Below the pieces are notes generated by a model. That model was not told where the DNA came from and made no database searches. It saw only the letters and a program-made list of their open reading frames with translations. A stretch of 64,000 nucleotides of DNA from NCBI RefSeq assembly GCF_008831285.2, contig NC_045142.1, positions 26,611,876 to 26,675,875 on the forward strand. Reading direction: 5' to 3'. This document shows, piece by piece, positions 35,561 through 47,400 of the stretch (within the stretch, counting starts at the first letter, position 1; the number at the start of each line of letters is the position of its first letter). A program made the position numbers and the translations under genes. Origin of the DNA: Nymphaea colorata (Eukaryota; Streptophyta; Magnoliopsida; Nymphaeales; Nymphaeaceae).

Positions 35561-37733
35561 TAGCTGCGTACTTGTTTTTACATTGACACAAGTGCCTCCC
35601 TCTTTTCTTTTGAAGTCAAAAGAAGGGAATTTTGCTGCTGTGAATGGTAAGCAAAAAGCTTCACCAGAATAATTACTTGTCTACATGAGCCACCTCTACT
35701 TGGACATGGAAAATAAAAGTTAGGTCTTCAGAATCATAAAAAGATTTGAAGTGCTTATCAATTTTTCCATTTTATCCTTCTCATTTATTTAGCGATCAGG
35801 AAGTCTTCAGCTTAAAATTGCAAGAATGCAACTTTGTTTCTTGAAGGAAAATTTGGAAACTTTTTAGGTTAGTGAACTTGGAAGCTCATTTTGGTTTTTG
35901 GTTTGTCAGGATGAATTTATGCGTTGAACCTTCTTCGACAGACCCAGTTGCAATGTGGCATGTGAGGGCAAAGATGTCACCATCTTCTCTTTTGGCTGTT
36001 GATTTGGGAGTTGTTTCAGGATTGATGCCGAATCTTCTGTTGCTTTTTCATTATACCCAGGTTTGTTCACTTAATAAAAAACTGGAAGCGACTCATCTTC
36101 TCCTCAGATTACTTATCACCGAATTAAGGACAAAGATGCTTCTATATCGCAAAGGAGTTAAACACAGGCCTCAAGTAATTTACTTTTCTGTGATTTCAAT
36201 GCTTCTGCCTTCAAAGCAGCATATAGTGATAGGTTACTTGTTTAATGTTTGGCAGGTCGCATTTGCCATTGGAAACAATTTTGTAATGGCAGACCAGTAT
36301 TAATTGTTTCGTAAATGGAAGTAGTGAAAAAAAAAAAACTCCGACAACAATACTTATAGGTTACTGCCGTCTGTACAGGATGTGAAAAATCCTTGTATAA
36401 CATGTCACCATATGCAAGTCCTGGCATGGTTCACACTTCACACTTCACAGCATGAAAAACGAATGACTTATTATTGTTGCTTATCAGAAAGATGAAATTG
36501 TTGTCTGATTCTTACCATGCAAGAATGATTGTGTGAATTGATCCTAATTAGGTTCATCCGTCACTCTAAAATATCTTGGGCTCTGATGTTTTTTTGTAGT
36601 AGACGGTTCTTCAGTTGGAGTTTTAGTTGGTTGGTTCGCATGATTATTGATTACTGTTTGTGTGATTCGTTTGAGTGCAACTGTCATTTGGAGCACTAAA
36701 AGACATCCAGAGATTTCATGGCCATGCAGGGGGATCTATGCAAGAGGTAGTATGGAATTTGCTCATGCATGATCGTGGGATTGGTACCGAAGAAGGTTTC
36801 CTCAATGCTACAGATCTTGAACAATCAATGAAAGGGATTGCGGACATGGGAGTTTTTTTCAGCATCCAGCTGGTGATACACTATCATCATTCCAGTTGCT
36901 CAATGCTGTCCTCAGCCTCTGCATCCCAGTTAGTGCTAGTGAGGGCAATAAGATTCCTTTCAAGGGGACGATTTGATTATACAGAATGCTGTGTATTTTT
37001 CTCAATGATAATGCTGTGAAACCAAATTGGCTGTTCGCGTCAGCAATAAAGGATCACAAGTCCTACAATGTTTGAATACTTTAAGAGTCAAAGGGATGGA
37101 ATACACCTGTTCATTTGATGGTGGTGTAAAGTGTAAACCACAGGCGGAGAAAGGTTTTTAAAAAGCTGCTCGCAATCTAGATGAATTACTCATGGAAGGC
37201 AGAAACATGGTGGTGTCCACATACCTGCTTGTTTCCATTGTACATGATATGAAATCCTCTACGTTCATCCGTTGTATGGTAGTAGTTATGAAATTTATAA
37301 GCGAACAAAATGTTCTGCTTTTCCTTTTTGTGTATAAGTGTGCCTTCATGATGTTCCCTTCCTTCAGGGTCTTCTGCATTCTTCTTTGTTAAATATGTAT
37401 GCTTAGCTTGTTTATTGCAGAAAGAATTCTCATTGCTTCCCGCTCTGATTGCTGTGGGGACAGACCAATGTTTGTCGATGGTTTCTCAGAAGGATGGCTG
37501 GAATCTGGCTTGCGCTTGGAACCAGCATTATCGACAGTGTAATGCAATTTCCTCCATACCAGTTACGTTGATTGGTTGATTGTTGCTTAATTCCACATCA
37601 TCATGTTCATTGAGGCACCAAGTTACATTTATTACATATAAAACCAACCAAATTTGCATTGACATAGATGTACAGCTAAATTGATTGCATGTACAAGATT
37701 TAATGGACAAAGCAAATTGTTGATTTTTTTGTC
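35561..37733. other. Spacer downstream of the PPR gene, possible unrecognised exons
   Basis: The first part is the PPR 3' UTR. Open stretches at 35911-36303, about 36690-37016 and 37421-37545 have coding-like texture and sit next to plausible acceptors. I recognise no domain and could not join them into one frame. They may be a decayed gene, a non-coding transcript or chance. Confidence 0.35.
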
Positions 37734-38402
37734 TCATTTACCATTTGTAACAGGATAGCCGATGCCGTGGCGTCTTGTGGGGAAGACAACAAACAGCAGG
37801 CTGCAGATAAGCCCGATTCCAACAGGAACAGCATCCAGCACTTCTTCTGTAGCATGTTTTGGCTGTGGGTAGAAGCAATTCAGCACGTTCTTGTCTCTCA
37901 GAGCCACAGCAACAAATACCAAGAAAGATAGCACAGCATGCACATAGTCAACGAATCTAAGTCTGTACTTTGTTAGATCCGGCAGCGCTGATGACGATGA
38001 TGAAGAAGACGAAGATACAGGGTAATCAATAAGCCACATGCCTTTGAAGGTGGCGAAGCCATAATAGAGTTGACCATCATCTAATCTGATACTGTCTGTG
38101 AAGGAAGCAACGAAGCATGACGCCGCCAATAGCATTAGCAGTATCAGGGTCATGAGACGGTTGACAGGATCACAGATGCCATTGTTGGAGAAGATGGGAG
38201 TCAGCAGCTGGAAGGCTAAGAGGGTGCCTGTGGGTAGGAGGTTGGCCAGGTTGGCAGTACTGGCCAAGGTCTGGCTGATGGCTCTCTGAGCAGCAGATTG
38301 AGATGGCTGCTCCGAGGGCCTTTCATCTTCTTCCTTTTGAGCTTTTTCTGTAATCTCTGCAACAATTCCCTTTGGGGTTTGGATCCTTGATCTGAGAGAC
38401 AT
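37734..38402 (-). CDS. DMP (DUF679) membrane protein
   Basis: This is a 222-aa intronless protein of the plant-specific DMP family. Its members are four-pass proteins of endomembranes or plasma membrane; some are linked to senescence and others, expressed in sperm cells, to gamete fusion. The family core ASTANLANLLPTGTLLAFQ (residues 48-66) opens membrane segment one. Further segments lie near 82-101, 151-170 and 189-208. The conserved DDGQLYYGFATFKGMW block (108-123) is present. A run of nine serines plus flanking serines (130-138) in the loop before segment three is a low-complexity expansion. The start at 38402 gives the family's usual length; an in-frame ATG at 38487 and a non-ATG extension to 38585 are less likely. 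The sequence does not say which subgroup this is. Confidence 0.95.
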   Translation of the reverse strand: MSLRSRIQTPKGIVAEITEKAQKEEDERPSEQPSQSAAQRAISQTLASTANLANLLPTGTLLAFQLLTPIFSNNGICDPVNRLMTLILLMLLAASCFVASFTDSIRLDDGQLYYGFATFKGMWLIDYPVSSSSSSSSSALPDLTKYRLRFVDYVHAVLSFLVFVAVALRDKNVLNCFYPQPKHATEEVLDAVPVGIGLICSLLFVVFPTRRHGIGYPVTNGK

Positions 38403-39600
38403 TTTCTGAGAATGGTGGTTGAGAAGAAGGCAAAGGAATGATTGTCTGTTCTGACTTTTGAAGGGCAGAGAAGGCAAGGGAGACATGGGGCGTGGGCCAT
38501 TTCTTGCACGGTGGTTGTCTCTGCAACGTGACGTTACGGACAACAGAAAATGTAAATGTCTCTTGCCTTTGCCTTTAGCTTCCAAGCAGTAAAATTTATT
38601 TGGCTTGTTTGCCTAGTTAGATGGTGCGCCAAGTCCCCCCAGGCAAAGCCCAAACAGTTTTGACTTGGCGCATTTTTGGGATGACAGTGACACCATGTCT
38701 AAAACACCTTGATTGACAGGTCATTAGCATGTCTTACTTTTTCTTTCTTCTCATCCTTTGAGGTGGGTAGGAATCTTTCTTAAAATTAAGACGTGTAAAT
38801 GCATAATTTATATTTTTTATGACCAAATTAGTTTGTTACAACAAAAAATAGATGCATATATAGAACGGGTAGTTTATAATTTTTAAAACCGAAGTTTGTT
38901 TGTTAAGAAAAAAATAGTGTCTTCAAATCATGTTATTGACTTTGCCCACAAGCAAAGCCAGACCCTTAGAATAATCATATTTTGGCATGATTTAGACATG
39001 AACCAAACTCTTAGATCCTACTGGGCAAAGTTAGCCGGGAGATTAAAGTCAACTTTCCGATTAGAACATTAACAAAGGAAAAAAAAATAAGTACGTCAAT
39101 ATAAGGTGACGACTCTATATTAGGTGATATCACATTTCTCGGAAAAATTCTTGTCTAAGGTCACAAATTTTCTGGATAGTTTTCATTTTCATTCCACAAA
39201 AAATCAAAGATCTGAATGTTTTACAACAATCTACGATCATTTTTTCTAAGTAAGCTGAAACAGTTTTGGTCAACAAAAACTTGAGCATCTTTAGATGATT
39301 GACCATCTTCGTTGTAGTTACTGCACATTCTTTTCATCTATCTCAAGCAAGCTTTCTACTGTTTCAGGAAAACTCAACAACGGTCAGAAAGTGTATCACG
39401 TGAACGGCCAGGCATTCGAAGAAAGGAGTTTCACATCAAGCCCGTAAAATGTGCTGCCTCCTGAAACTGCCGCTGCCTTAGCATTTCTTGGCTTATCCAT
39501 GGTGCTTTCTGCCTTCTATTACACCTCTCACAGTTTTGTAAATATAGTTTATGCATCAACTCCTATCGGCTGATCAAGCCCCTAAATATCATCCCGGAGG

Positions 39601-39695
39601 AGGAGATATTTTTGTCATATTATATAAAAAATTTAGTATCATTCGCTGAATAGGAGATATTTTTGTCATTTTATATAAAAAATTAGTGTTTTTCT
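39601..39695 (+). repeat. 51-bp tandem duplication
   Basis: AGGAGATATTTTTGTCAT starts at 39601 and again at 39652. Both copies go on through TTATATAAAAAAT, with a few differences. Confidence 0.85.
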
Positions 39696-39872
39696 ATTAG
39701 CAGACTGCTTTTTAAGAATCCTTTGAGCATTATTTGCCCAAACTTTAAGCAACTTTCCGTGGCTTCTTTAAAAAAAAAAAAATTGCTTCTACCTTTTAAC
39801 ACACATGAAGTACAGCTTCTTTCACCAAAAAAAAAAGAGAGAGAGAGAGAGAAAGGAGGAGGAGGAGGGGGA

Positions 39873-40187
39873 TCAGTTGGCCTTAGAAGGTCCGACTGAA
39901 AATCCTGGCTTTCTGAACTTGAATTTATTGTTCACGCCATCAAACAAGACCCAATGGTCCTCCCCATTGCCAAAAAACAATTTTGAATCCATTATACCGT
40001 TGTACTTACACAGAAAGAAATCAGAAAAGATCTCCCCCAGTGGGGAGAACCTCCCAACAAAGAACCTGTCAATTGTATTTTCATGGACACTGGCTAATTG
40101 ATAGGTGTTTCTTTTTCCGACCCAGGTCTCGGAGCAGCCCTCCACTCCACCGATAACAGAGGTAAAGATGCGGTTTTGATTTCTCAT
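39873..40187 (-). CDS. Unrecognised 104-aa open frame
   Basis: A true ATG at 40187 opens 104 codons with protein-like composition (GGVEGCSETWVGKRNTYQL, GNGEDHWVLFDGVNNKF). A possible donor (TGT|GTAAGT) lies inside the frame near 40012. I do not recognise the family. It may be an exon fragment of a displaced gene or chance. The GA run just beyond its stop shows the area is repeat-disturbed. Confidence 0.25.
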   Translation of the reverse strand: MRNQNRIFTSVIGGVEGCSETWVGKRNTYQLASVHENTIDRFFVGRFSPLGEIFSDFFLCKYNGIMDSKLFFGNGEDHWVLFDGVNNKFKFRKPGFSVGPSKAN

Positions 40188-41768
40188 TGAATCTCAATTC
40201 TACTGTTGTGTTCACCACCAATTTTCTTGACAAAATGATGGTCTCGTGAATCAAACAATGAGCCCCAAAATTTCCTCAATCGGCATACTATTTGGACGCT
40301 AAACCAATCTCAGAAAGCGTCTGTCCTTCTGCAGTCTTTTGGTCCATGGAATCTCTCTGTTAGTTAAACTGCGCTGGACCGGTGAGATATTGATGGCGAT
40401 CATCTAACTACCAGCCACAAGTTGTTCGGCATACGCCGCTAGAAAGCCGGGTTTAAGACCTTTGGGTCACAAACGGGCGAAGTTTTCAATGCCCACACCG
40501 CATTTCTTGGCAGTTGGCATAAACTCGTATCAGTTTTCTTCAGTCACATAGTGTCTAGAGTCATAAAATCACATCCACTCACCAGATCTTCGACTTTTCT
40601 TTCCCCACATGAGGTTAGATTTTTCATGGCTTAGCTGGTCAGAACAGCTGCTGTTTGAAGAAAGGTCAACTCATAGTTGGATTTCTGCAGTATATGCGGA
40701 CTTGGTTCGGAATGCGGTTGAGTTCACGATCAGCTTTAATTATAGCTTAAGGTCGAACTTCTCATGATAATGGGGTCGAGTTACTCGAATCATTGCTGAG
40801 TTCAACTTGCTTCAAGGTTGGCAGCATGATATATATGTATATATATATATAATGTCAGAGCCAAAAAATTTTGGTTATGAGGTACTGTTATAGAAATGAG
40901 AGTTATAGAAATTCTCATTTTTGAATGAGTACAATATATATTAATAAGTAAATGATTGTAAGAAATCTATGTAAAAATATGTATCACTCAAATGTATGAG
41001 TTGATGATAGTATCTTTTCTTTTTCTCATTATTTTGACGTGTATGACCTATATGAATGATTAGATTGTTACTTAGATGATGAGATTAGGGATGTGAAAAG
41101 GTTGGATTCAAAATGGATATTCATTCAGACTGATTTAAAAAAGTTGGGTTTGAAGATAAACAATTAACATTCAATTAAGAAAAGTGTATTGTATTTAAAT
41201 ATAAAAAATGGCATTCGATTTTATTTGAATTTAAACTCGATTTTAAATAAGTACGAGACTGGATTTGGCTTAAGATTCATATTCAATTTCAAATAAATGT
41301 GCTCTATCTAGCATTCTTACATTTTTAAAAGTCATTTCTTAATGTGGTTTAGATTCAGTTGTACATTTAATTGATAGATGCAAATCTAGATATGAAAATA
41401 AAAGTCAAATTCTAATCAAATTTATATTATGAATTTAAAAATTAGATTCATATATAACAAAATTTTCTTCGTTCGTATTTCAATTCAAATATATGATCAT
41501 ATGATCAACTGAATACAATAAAAAGTAGATTCGATTTACTGGCATCCTGGAATTGGAGATATTAGATTTGGGATAATACTTGTACGTGCCAAATCGTATC
41601 GACCGATACGAGCCGACAGCTTGGATGTCGATAGCCACGAGGTCTGAAGATTCCGAGCCCGCGGTTAGTGGAGCCCACCGCGGTCCGGAACCATTTTTCG
41701 AAACGATACGGACGCGATTTGGAGCCCAAAATTTGATACGAAGCAGTTCAGTTGGGGTCCTCGTGCTG

Positions 41769-41776
41769 CCACGTGG
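41769..41776. promoter_or_regulatory. G-box (CCACGTGG) upstream of the REF/SRPP gene
   Basis: A perfect palindromic CACGTG core lies about 125 bp before the TATA box. G-boxes with this flank are ABRE-like and bind bZIP factors in abscisic-acid and stress responses. This fits a stress-related REF/SRPP gene, though function is inferred from the match alone. Confidence 0.55.
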
Positions 41777-41900
41777 AAGGTAGCGAGAGTCGCGGGTAGG
41801 GTCGGATCCTCGTGACAAAGGCACCCCGCTCCGCACGGGAAGGGAGCGGGCCACAGCCGTTGATCTTGACAATCGGACGGTCGAAATCTAAAGGTTCTCA

Positions 41901-41907
41901 TATAAAT
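41901..41907 (+). promoter_or_regulatory. TATA box of the REF/SRPP gene
   Basis: TATAAAT in the context CTCATATAAATGCG lies 144 bp before the start codon, at a natural distance for a plant core promoter with about a 110-bp 5' UTR. Confidence 0.6.
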
Positions 41908-42044
41908 GCGTCCCCCGGCCTGTGGGTCACCGGCATGCTGTAGGGTTTTCGTTCTTCGGTTCCTGATCTGGGCCTGCTTTTCTTCCCTTCTGTCTCACCT
42001 GTCTGCCCGGATCCGGAAAGGTCTTCTACTTGAAGAGAGATTCA

Positions 42045-44796
42045 ATGGCGGACGCGAATGATCGCCGTGAAAAACCGGTACTGAATCTGATGCATTTCTT
42101 TGATCACTTGCGCTTTCTTCTTGGTTTCGTTCTGTCTCCGTCCGATCCCGTCGGAGATCGTTTGTTTTCTCTCTCATTTTCTTTGTTTTGAGGTGTTGAA
42201 TTGGAGTTTGGAATTATTTCTCGATCTTCGTTGTTGATCTTCTCTGGGTTCTTGTTGCAGGAGCAGGAGGAAAGGTTGAAGTATCTGGAGTTCGTGAAGA
42301 CCGCTGCGTCGAAGGCGGTGGTGTGCGTCTCGGGTCTCTATGGGAGCGCTAAGAAGAACTCGGGCCTGCTAAGGCCGGGGGTGGAGACCGTCGAGGGGAC
42401 CGTCAAGACGGTCGTCGGCCCCGTCTACCAGAGCCTCCACACCGTCCCTCTCCAACTCCTCAGCTTCGTCGATCGCAAGGTGTAAACGGCCACATCTAGA
42501 TCTCTCTCTCTCTCTTACATTTTTAGTGAAAAGCATGCCAGTACTCGTAGTCCAAATTCTAAGTCCAGTAGTGTACTAGTTTTGATCAGTTCAAGGAAGC
42601 GCCTCAAAATATTTTCCGGTTTCTCACCTAACTGAGTTCAGGTCTGGGTTTCTTTTGAACGATCGTTCAGAAAAGTTAGTTATATCAACGAGCCTCTTAG
42701 GTCACATATGTTGTTTACATTCATTTGCCTGGTCGTAGTAGATCTCATATAGCCTAATATTTGTGTTGGGGTTTAGGCTAGCACACGTACAGACTCCTTC
42801 CGGGTTGTTTGCCAATGGAACGATTTATTACTGACTGCCCGATGAGGCAGATTCATGAAAGCTGTAGCACGATCCATGAATTTGCCCCAGGGCAGATTCC
42901 GTAACGAATTATTTCTGTGTAACAAATTATTATTATTATCGCCGCTAGGGCGCTTCTTTCTGGATGGTTTTGGCCATTCATCTTAGGCCTTTTTTACGCA
43001 AGAACAGGAGATGATCTAATTTCGTTTTTTGTTGGTGGAGTTTAAAATGGAAATCATTTTAATGCTCCGTAAATCAAATATATTATAGTTGGTCTAAGTC
43101 ATAAGGAGTGTGATATGATGCTTTACTTCCTGACGGTGCTTTTTATTATGCGTACTTTTCCAATTTTATGCTACATATCCAACTAAGTTGAAGCTGTTGA
43201 ACTAGAGAGTACTAGATACCCGACTTAGTTGAAGTTGTTGAACTAACGAGTACTAGAGTGTCTCCGTCATGCATCGACGCGACGACATGGATGGTACATT
43301 GTTGGTGTGGCAATGCTCAAAAGATGAAGACACGTGAAGGCAAGTTGGTGGTCCACTTGTGATTTTTTTTTTTCCCTTCTTTCTTCCTTTTTTTTTTCTT
43401 TTTTCTTTGGTTGGATCCTAATGTTGAAGTGGACTGATGAAGTGCTCCATCCGAAACTCAAAAAATCTCTGCGTGAAAGTTAAAATCTCTCACTCTGTTT
43501 CTGTGTGCGCGCCTGACCCATCCCCATGTGAAGTGCAGTTTTCCTGACTTTGATGAGATCATAGCTTTTCCAACTTTACTGTGTAGATGTCGCTTATATA
43601 TAAAACTTGACAGTTCATGAATCTTTTCTCGAATGTCAGGCCTCAGGTTCATGTTTAGGCATGTTGCCACGTTTCAACATCCCCACTACCTTTTTCTGCT
43701 TCGTTGTTGTCGCTTAGCGACAGCTTTTTTACCATTATAAATTCATAGCAGTATAACTTTGGACTGTGGTACAGAAAAATGTGATTATGACATACCAAGA
43801 TATTGGTTGCCAAATATATGAATTATTATTGCAGTTTATTGCGTTAATTGATTATCAATAGCACATGATATTAACCATCAGGTTTGACCGTTAGCTTGAC
43901 CTTGGTCCCTCAAGGTATATAATAAAACTGTCTTACGCTGATTGATAGTACGCATGGAACCAACTATGAGCATTGAAACTTGAAAAAGTCATTATGAGCA
44001 TTGAAACCTAATACTTAGGTAAATTAATATTATTCGAATTTTGAAAGAATCACCTGTCACGTTTCAATATAGTTTGTACATACTGATAGATAAAGGGGGC
44101 TAGTGCTACGAAGAGGAGATCAGTATCCCTTCTTAAAATAGCCTTTCTTAAAAGCGGTAGTTATTAAAATGAAATGTAAAATTATTAAAAAAAAAACCCC
44201 CAAACCTCATATAAGCTAATGAGTATAACTTGTTCACATTGGTTTTCAGGAGTCCTGAGCATTGAAGATTCCGTTGTTCTAATTTTCTGTAGGTCGACGA
44301 AGCGATCAGCAAGGTGGACGGGCGCGTGCCTCCCATTGTAAAGGAAGCCTCCAGCCACGTTTGCTGGGCTGCACAAAAGGCTCCGGCTGTGGCTCGGGAG
44401 GTGGCAACGGAGGTCCGGCGGGATGGCGTCGTCGGGGCGGCCAGCGGCCTCGCCAAGACCGTCTACTTCAAATGCGAGCCGGTAGGCAAGGAGCTCTACG
44501 CCAAGTATGAGCCCGTAGGCAAGGAGCTCTATGCCAAGTATGAGCCGGTGGCCGAGAGGTATGCAGTGACCACATGGCGAACACTCCACCGGCTCCCTCT
44601 CTTCCCTCAGGTAGCGCAGATCGTCATCCCGAGCGCAGCCTACTGGTCAGAGAGATACAACGACATAGTCCGCTCCTCAACAAACAGGGGCTACGCCGTG
44701 TCGTCTTACCTGCCTGTGATCCCCACTGATAAGATTGCCAAAGTGTTCGGTGAACGTGAGCACGCTTCAGGCGAGGGCGTCGGAGGCACTCAATGA
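42045..44796 (+). CDS. REF/SRPP-like stress-related protein (rubber elongation factor family), 3 exons
   Basis: REF/SRPP proteins coat lipid droplets or rubber particles; non-rubber plants have homologues linked to growth and drought tolerance. Exons are 42045-42077, 42261-42479 and 44293-44796, all phase 0 with GT/AG ends, giving 251 aa. Intron 2 is about 1.8 kb. Family blocks are LKYLEFVKTAASKAVVCVS, KNSGLLRPGVETVEGTVKTV, VPLQLLSFVDRKVDEA, TWRTLHRLPLFPQVAQIVIP, AYWSERYNDIVR and YLPVIPTDKI. Between them, an 11-residue unit (EPVGKELYAKY) is present twice plus a partial third. There is no signal peptide or long membrane span, as expected for a surface-binding droplet protein. An in-frame stop just past the exon 2 donor shows that splicing is required. 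Expression is probably stress-linked, judging by the G-box upstream. Confidence 0.95.
44476..44541 (+). repeat. 33-bp coding tandem repeat in the REF/SRPP exon 3
   Basis: Units 44476-44508 and 44509-44541 are nearly identical in bases and encode EPVGKELYAKY twice. A third, partial unit begins at 44542. The near-identity of the DNA suggests a recent in-frame duplication. Confidence 0.92.
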
Positions 44797-45536
44797 TGTC
44801 AGCGTCAACGACGGTCCTCTTACCCTGATCTCTTGCATGCCCATCTACATGGCTGGCTGTTACTTGGGACCGTGGGTTCGGTACGATAGCCTACGCAGTA
44901 GTTTGCTTCTGTTGTTTAGCTTCTGAAGGCATCTGCCTGCAGAAAACTTGAAACTTTTAGGTTGATTATCACAGTATTAAATCGTCGAGTTGTTTTACAA
45001 GCAGTTCTTGTTGATGCTTCGCCGCTTTCATTGCTCTTGATATTGCAGCTACACGGCCACCATCACCTGCCGTGGCAGGTTCATTCTTAATTTAAAATCT
45101 ACAACCCACCATCTTCTTTAGTGTTTAATCTCCTAGCCGATGCTTGAGAGCCGGGCATAATCGAAGCCTAACTTGAATCAGCATAGAAAGAAGGTTTTCC
45201 CCAGCATGCCCAGAAACATCATCGTCACCAAACCCACAACAAGAAAAGTGCTAAAACAAAATAAAAAAAAGAGGTGACATGAAAGGGAAAAAAAGGGGAG
45301 AAGCAAGCTTTATAGCTAAACAATCTATCCAAAAGTCCAAACATGAATTGTTTTGTGACTTGCAAAGCTGACGACCATAGAGTTGCACAAAACAGCTTAC
45401 AACACCATCCTTCCCAAAACTAAAAGACCCATATTTTGTTGATTCAAATCGTATCTACCTAAGTTGTAAAAAGGCAAAGCATAGAACCATGGCATATACT
45501 TTTGGAACAAATTCCATTTGAAGAGATTTGAAAAAG

Positions 45537-45539
<3 letters not shown>

Positions 45540-45609
<70 letters not shown>
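45540..45609. repeat. Long (TA)n microsatellite
   Basis: About 70 bp of uninterrupted A/T alternation, downstream of the REF/SRPP gene. Confidence 0.95.
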
Positions 45610-45611
<2 letters not shown>

Positions 45612-45925
45612 TTTTGCATGCTCATCATACCTAGTCCCTTCATTCAAACAGATATAGTTCAACATGAAAGTTAAATTCACACTTGCCATCTTGAAAACCA
45701 TAAGTAAAGAGACATGTTTACTTATTACTACTTCTTTCTATTATTCTTTAATTTTAAAAATAATTTTAAATTATTTGAAAAAGTAAATCAAAAAATGTAA
45801 ACCCATATTAGACATTCATCAAATGAATAAAGGGCTTGACATGGAAGCATACTAAACCATCTGACTCACTCTCTCTCTCGGTAGCCCTTACTCTCTTCAA
45901 CAGTCTATCGTCTCTCTCTCATCTC

Positions 45926-45930
<5 letters not shown>

Positions 45931-45969
<39 letters not shown>
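45931..45969. repeat. (CT)n microsatellite
   Basis: About 39 bp of CT repeats, preceded by shorter CT runs from 45866. Confidence 0.95.
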
Positions 45970-45971
<2 letters not shown>

Positions 45972-46513
45972 TCTCTTCTTTTCTAGGTATGGCGTTTACT
46001 TTCTCAAAGCGGAGCAAATGAACATGACATTTCCCACGAGTGATCCCCTTCATTTTTGTTAGGATTTTGAGGCGATGATGCAGATCTTCATGGGAGATCC
46101 CTTGATCAGAGGCCTAATATATGCGCGTCGGAGCAATCATCATGGCACATTGTTGGTCAAGATTCTCTTTCGCGTTGGTGAGCTCTTGATTTCAATCGTG
46201 GCAGTCGTTCATGGGTTATGCTGCGACCTGCATATCGTAGTAGTCTCTTCTACATCGACTAAGCGACAAAGGCAAACAAACCTAGCATCTACTCAAAGGT
46301 CGAGTCCAATCAGGAAGCCGAAACTCTACTTCGACTAATTCCCGTGCTTGAAAAAAAGCAACAAACCTCATTGTATCAGCTAGATGTAAATTTGGGACAC
46401 ACGATGGCTTGTTCACCACCAGCCAGGTCCGGCTGACCTATGCAAGGCCAAGAAGGCAAGATGGTTATGGTTATCACCTGAAGTACAGATTTGCTTTAGC
46501 GTAATGTTAGGAT

Positions 46514-46779
46514 TGTTGGCGTATGGAACTTGATCTATACTAGACACTCATATGCAAATGTGGGTTTCGCCCTAATCCTTATGTTGCGAGGAGGGCCGCA
46601 ATTTTATTCTTCTTCTCTGAGAGTGTCTATGTTTTATCTGTGAGTGAATAGTAAAAGATCTGTGCGACCGTAGACGTAAGAGTTTTTTTGCTCCGAACTA
46701 CATAAATATTTGTCTTCTTCCTTGTTGTTTCTTACCCCCTCTTGAGAGTGCGAGAAAGAGTTTCGTATTGTTCCTAACA
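46514..46779 (+). repeat. Copia 5' LTR (266 bp)
   Basis: It matches the 3' LTR almost base for base except for a 43-bp gap. The gap sits between two CAA triplets of the longer copy, so the 5' LTR has probably lost 43 bp by a microhomology deletion. Confidence 0.93.
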
Positions 46780-46816
46780 ACTAGTATCGGAGTCAGGTTC
46801 GTTCGCGATAGGAACA

Positions 46817-47400
46817 ATGGCGCTGGAAGAAGGAAAAGTCAGAATCGAGAAGTTCGACGGTAAAGACTTCGGATTCTAGAAGATGCAGATCAAGGACTAC
46901 TTGTATCAGAAGAAATTGGATGAACCGCTCATGTGAGCGAAGCCCGCAACAATGGCTGATACAGATTGACAGTTGTTGGATAGACAAGTCCTTGGAGTCA
47001 TCTGGTTGATGCTGGCCAGAAAGGTCGCCTTCAACATTGTTAACGAGAAGACGACAACAAGTTTGATAAGGACGCTAACAGATATGTATGAGAAACTCTC
47101 TGCTTCGAATAAGATATATCTGATGCGTCGATTATTTAATTTGAAAATGGTTGAAGGTGTCTCTGTTACGGATCACATAAATGAGTTCAATGTTATTACT
47201 TCTCAATTATGTTTTGTGGATATTAAATTTGATGATGAGGTTCAAGCTCTAATTTTACTGTCATCTCTACCGAAGAGTTGGAGAGCCACTGTGACCGCTG
47301 TGAGTAGTTCATCGGGGTCAAGTAAATTGAAGTTTAGTGGCATTTGAGATTTAATACTTAGTGAGGACATTCGCAGAAGGGAGGCAGGAGAATCTCTCGG
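46817..47400 (+). pseudogene. Copia gag remnant
   Basis: A start codon at 46817 opens a gag-like reading (IEKFDGKDFGF), stopped at once by TAG near 46877 and by further stops near 46933 and 46966. The clean stretch 46973-47347 carries the UBN2/gag-polypeptide pattern (LTDMYEKLSASNKIYLMRRL, LLSSLPKSWRATV). It ends at TGA 47346-47348. Confidence 0.88.

Larger units (their letters stand above)
38403..41768. other. Intergenic, no recognised gene
   Basis: An AT-rich spacer. It contains a 51-bp tandem duplication at 39601-39695, a GA run at 39836-39856 and one unexplained minus-strand frame (39873-40187). A degenerate AT-rich patch at 41080-41470 resembles the one at 4430-4740. GC content rises from about 41560 towards the REF/SRPP gene. 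Confidence 0.5.
44797..46513. other. Intergenic, no recognised gene
   Basis: It starts with the REF/SRPP 3' UTR. A long TA tract (45540-45609) and a CT tract (45931-45969) dominate. The frame at 46075-46338 has no recognisable domain. Confidence 0.5.

Noticed and set aside
38403-38585. 61-residue N-terminal extension of the DMP protein
   Set aside because: It begins at TTG and lacks family similarity; the ATG at 38402 gives the usual DMP length.
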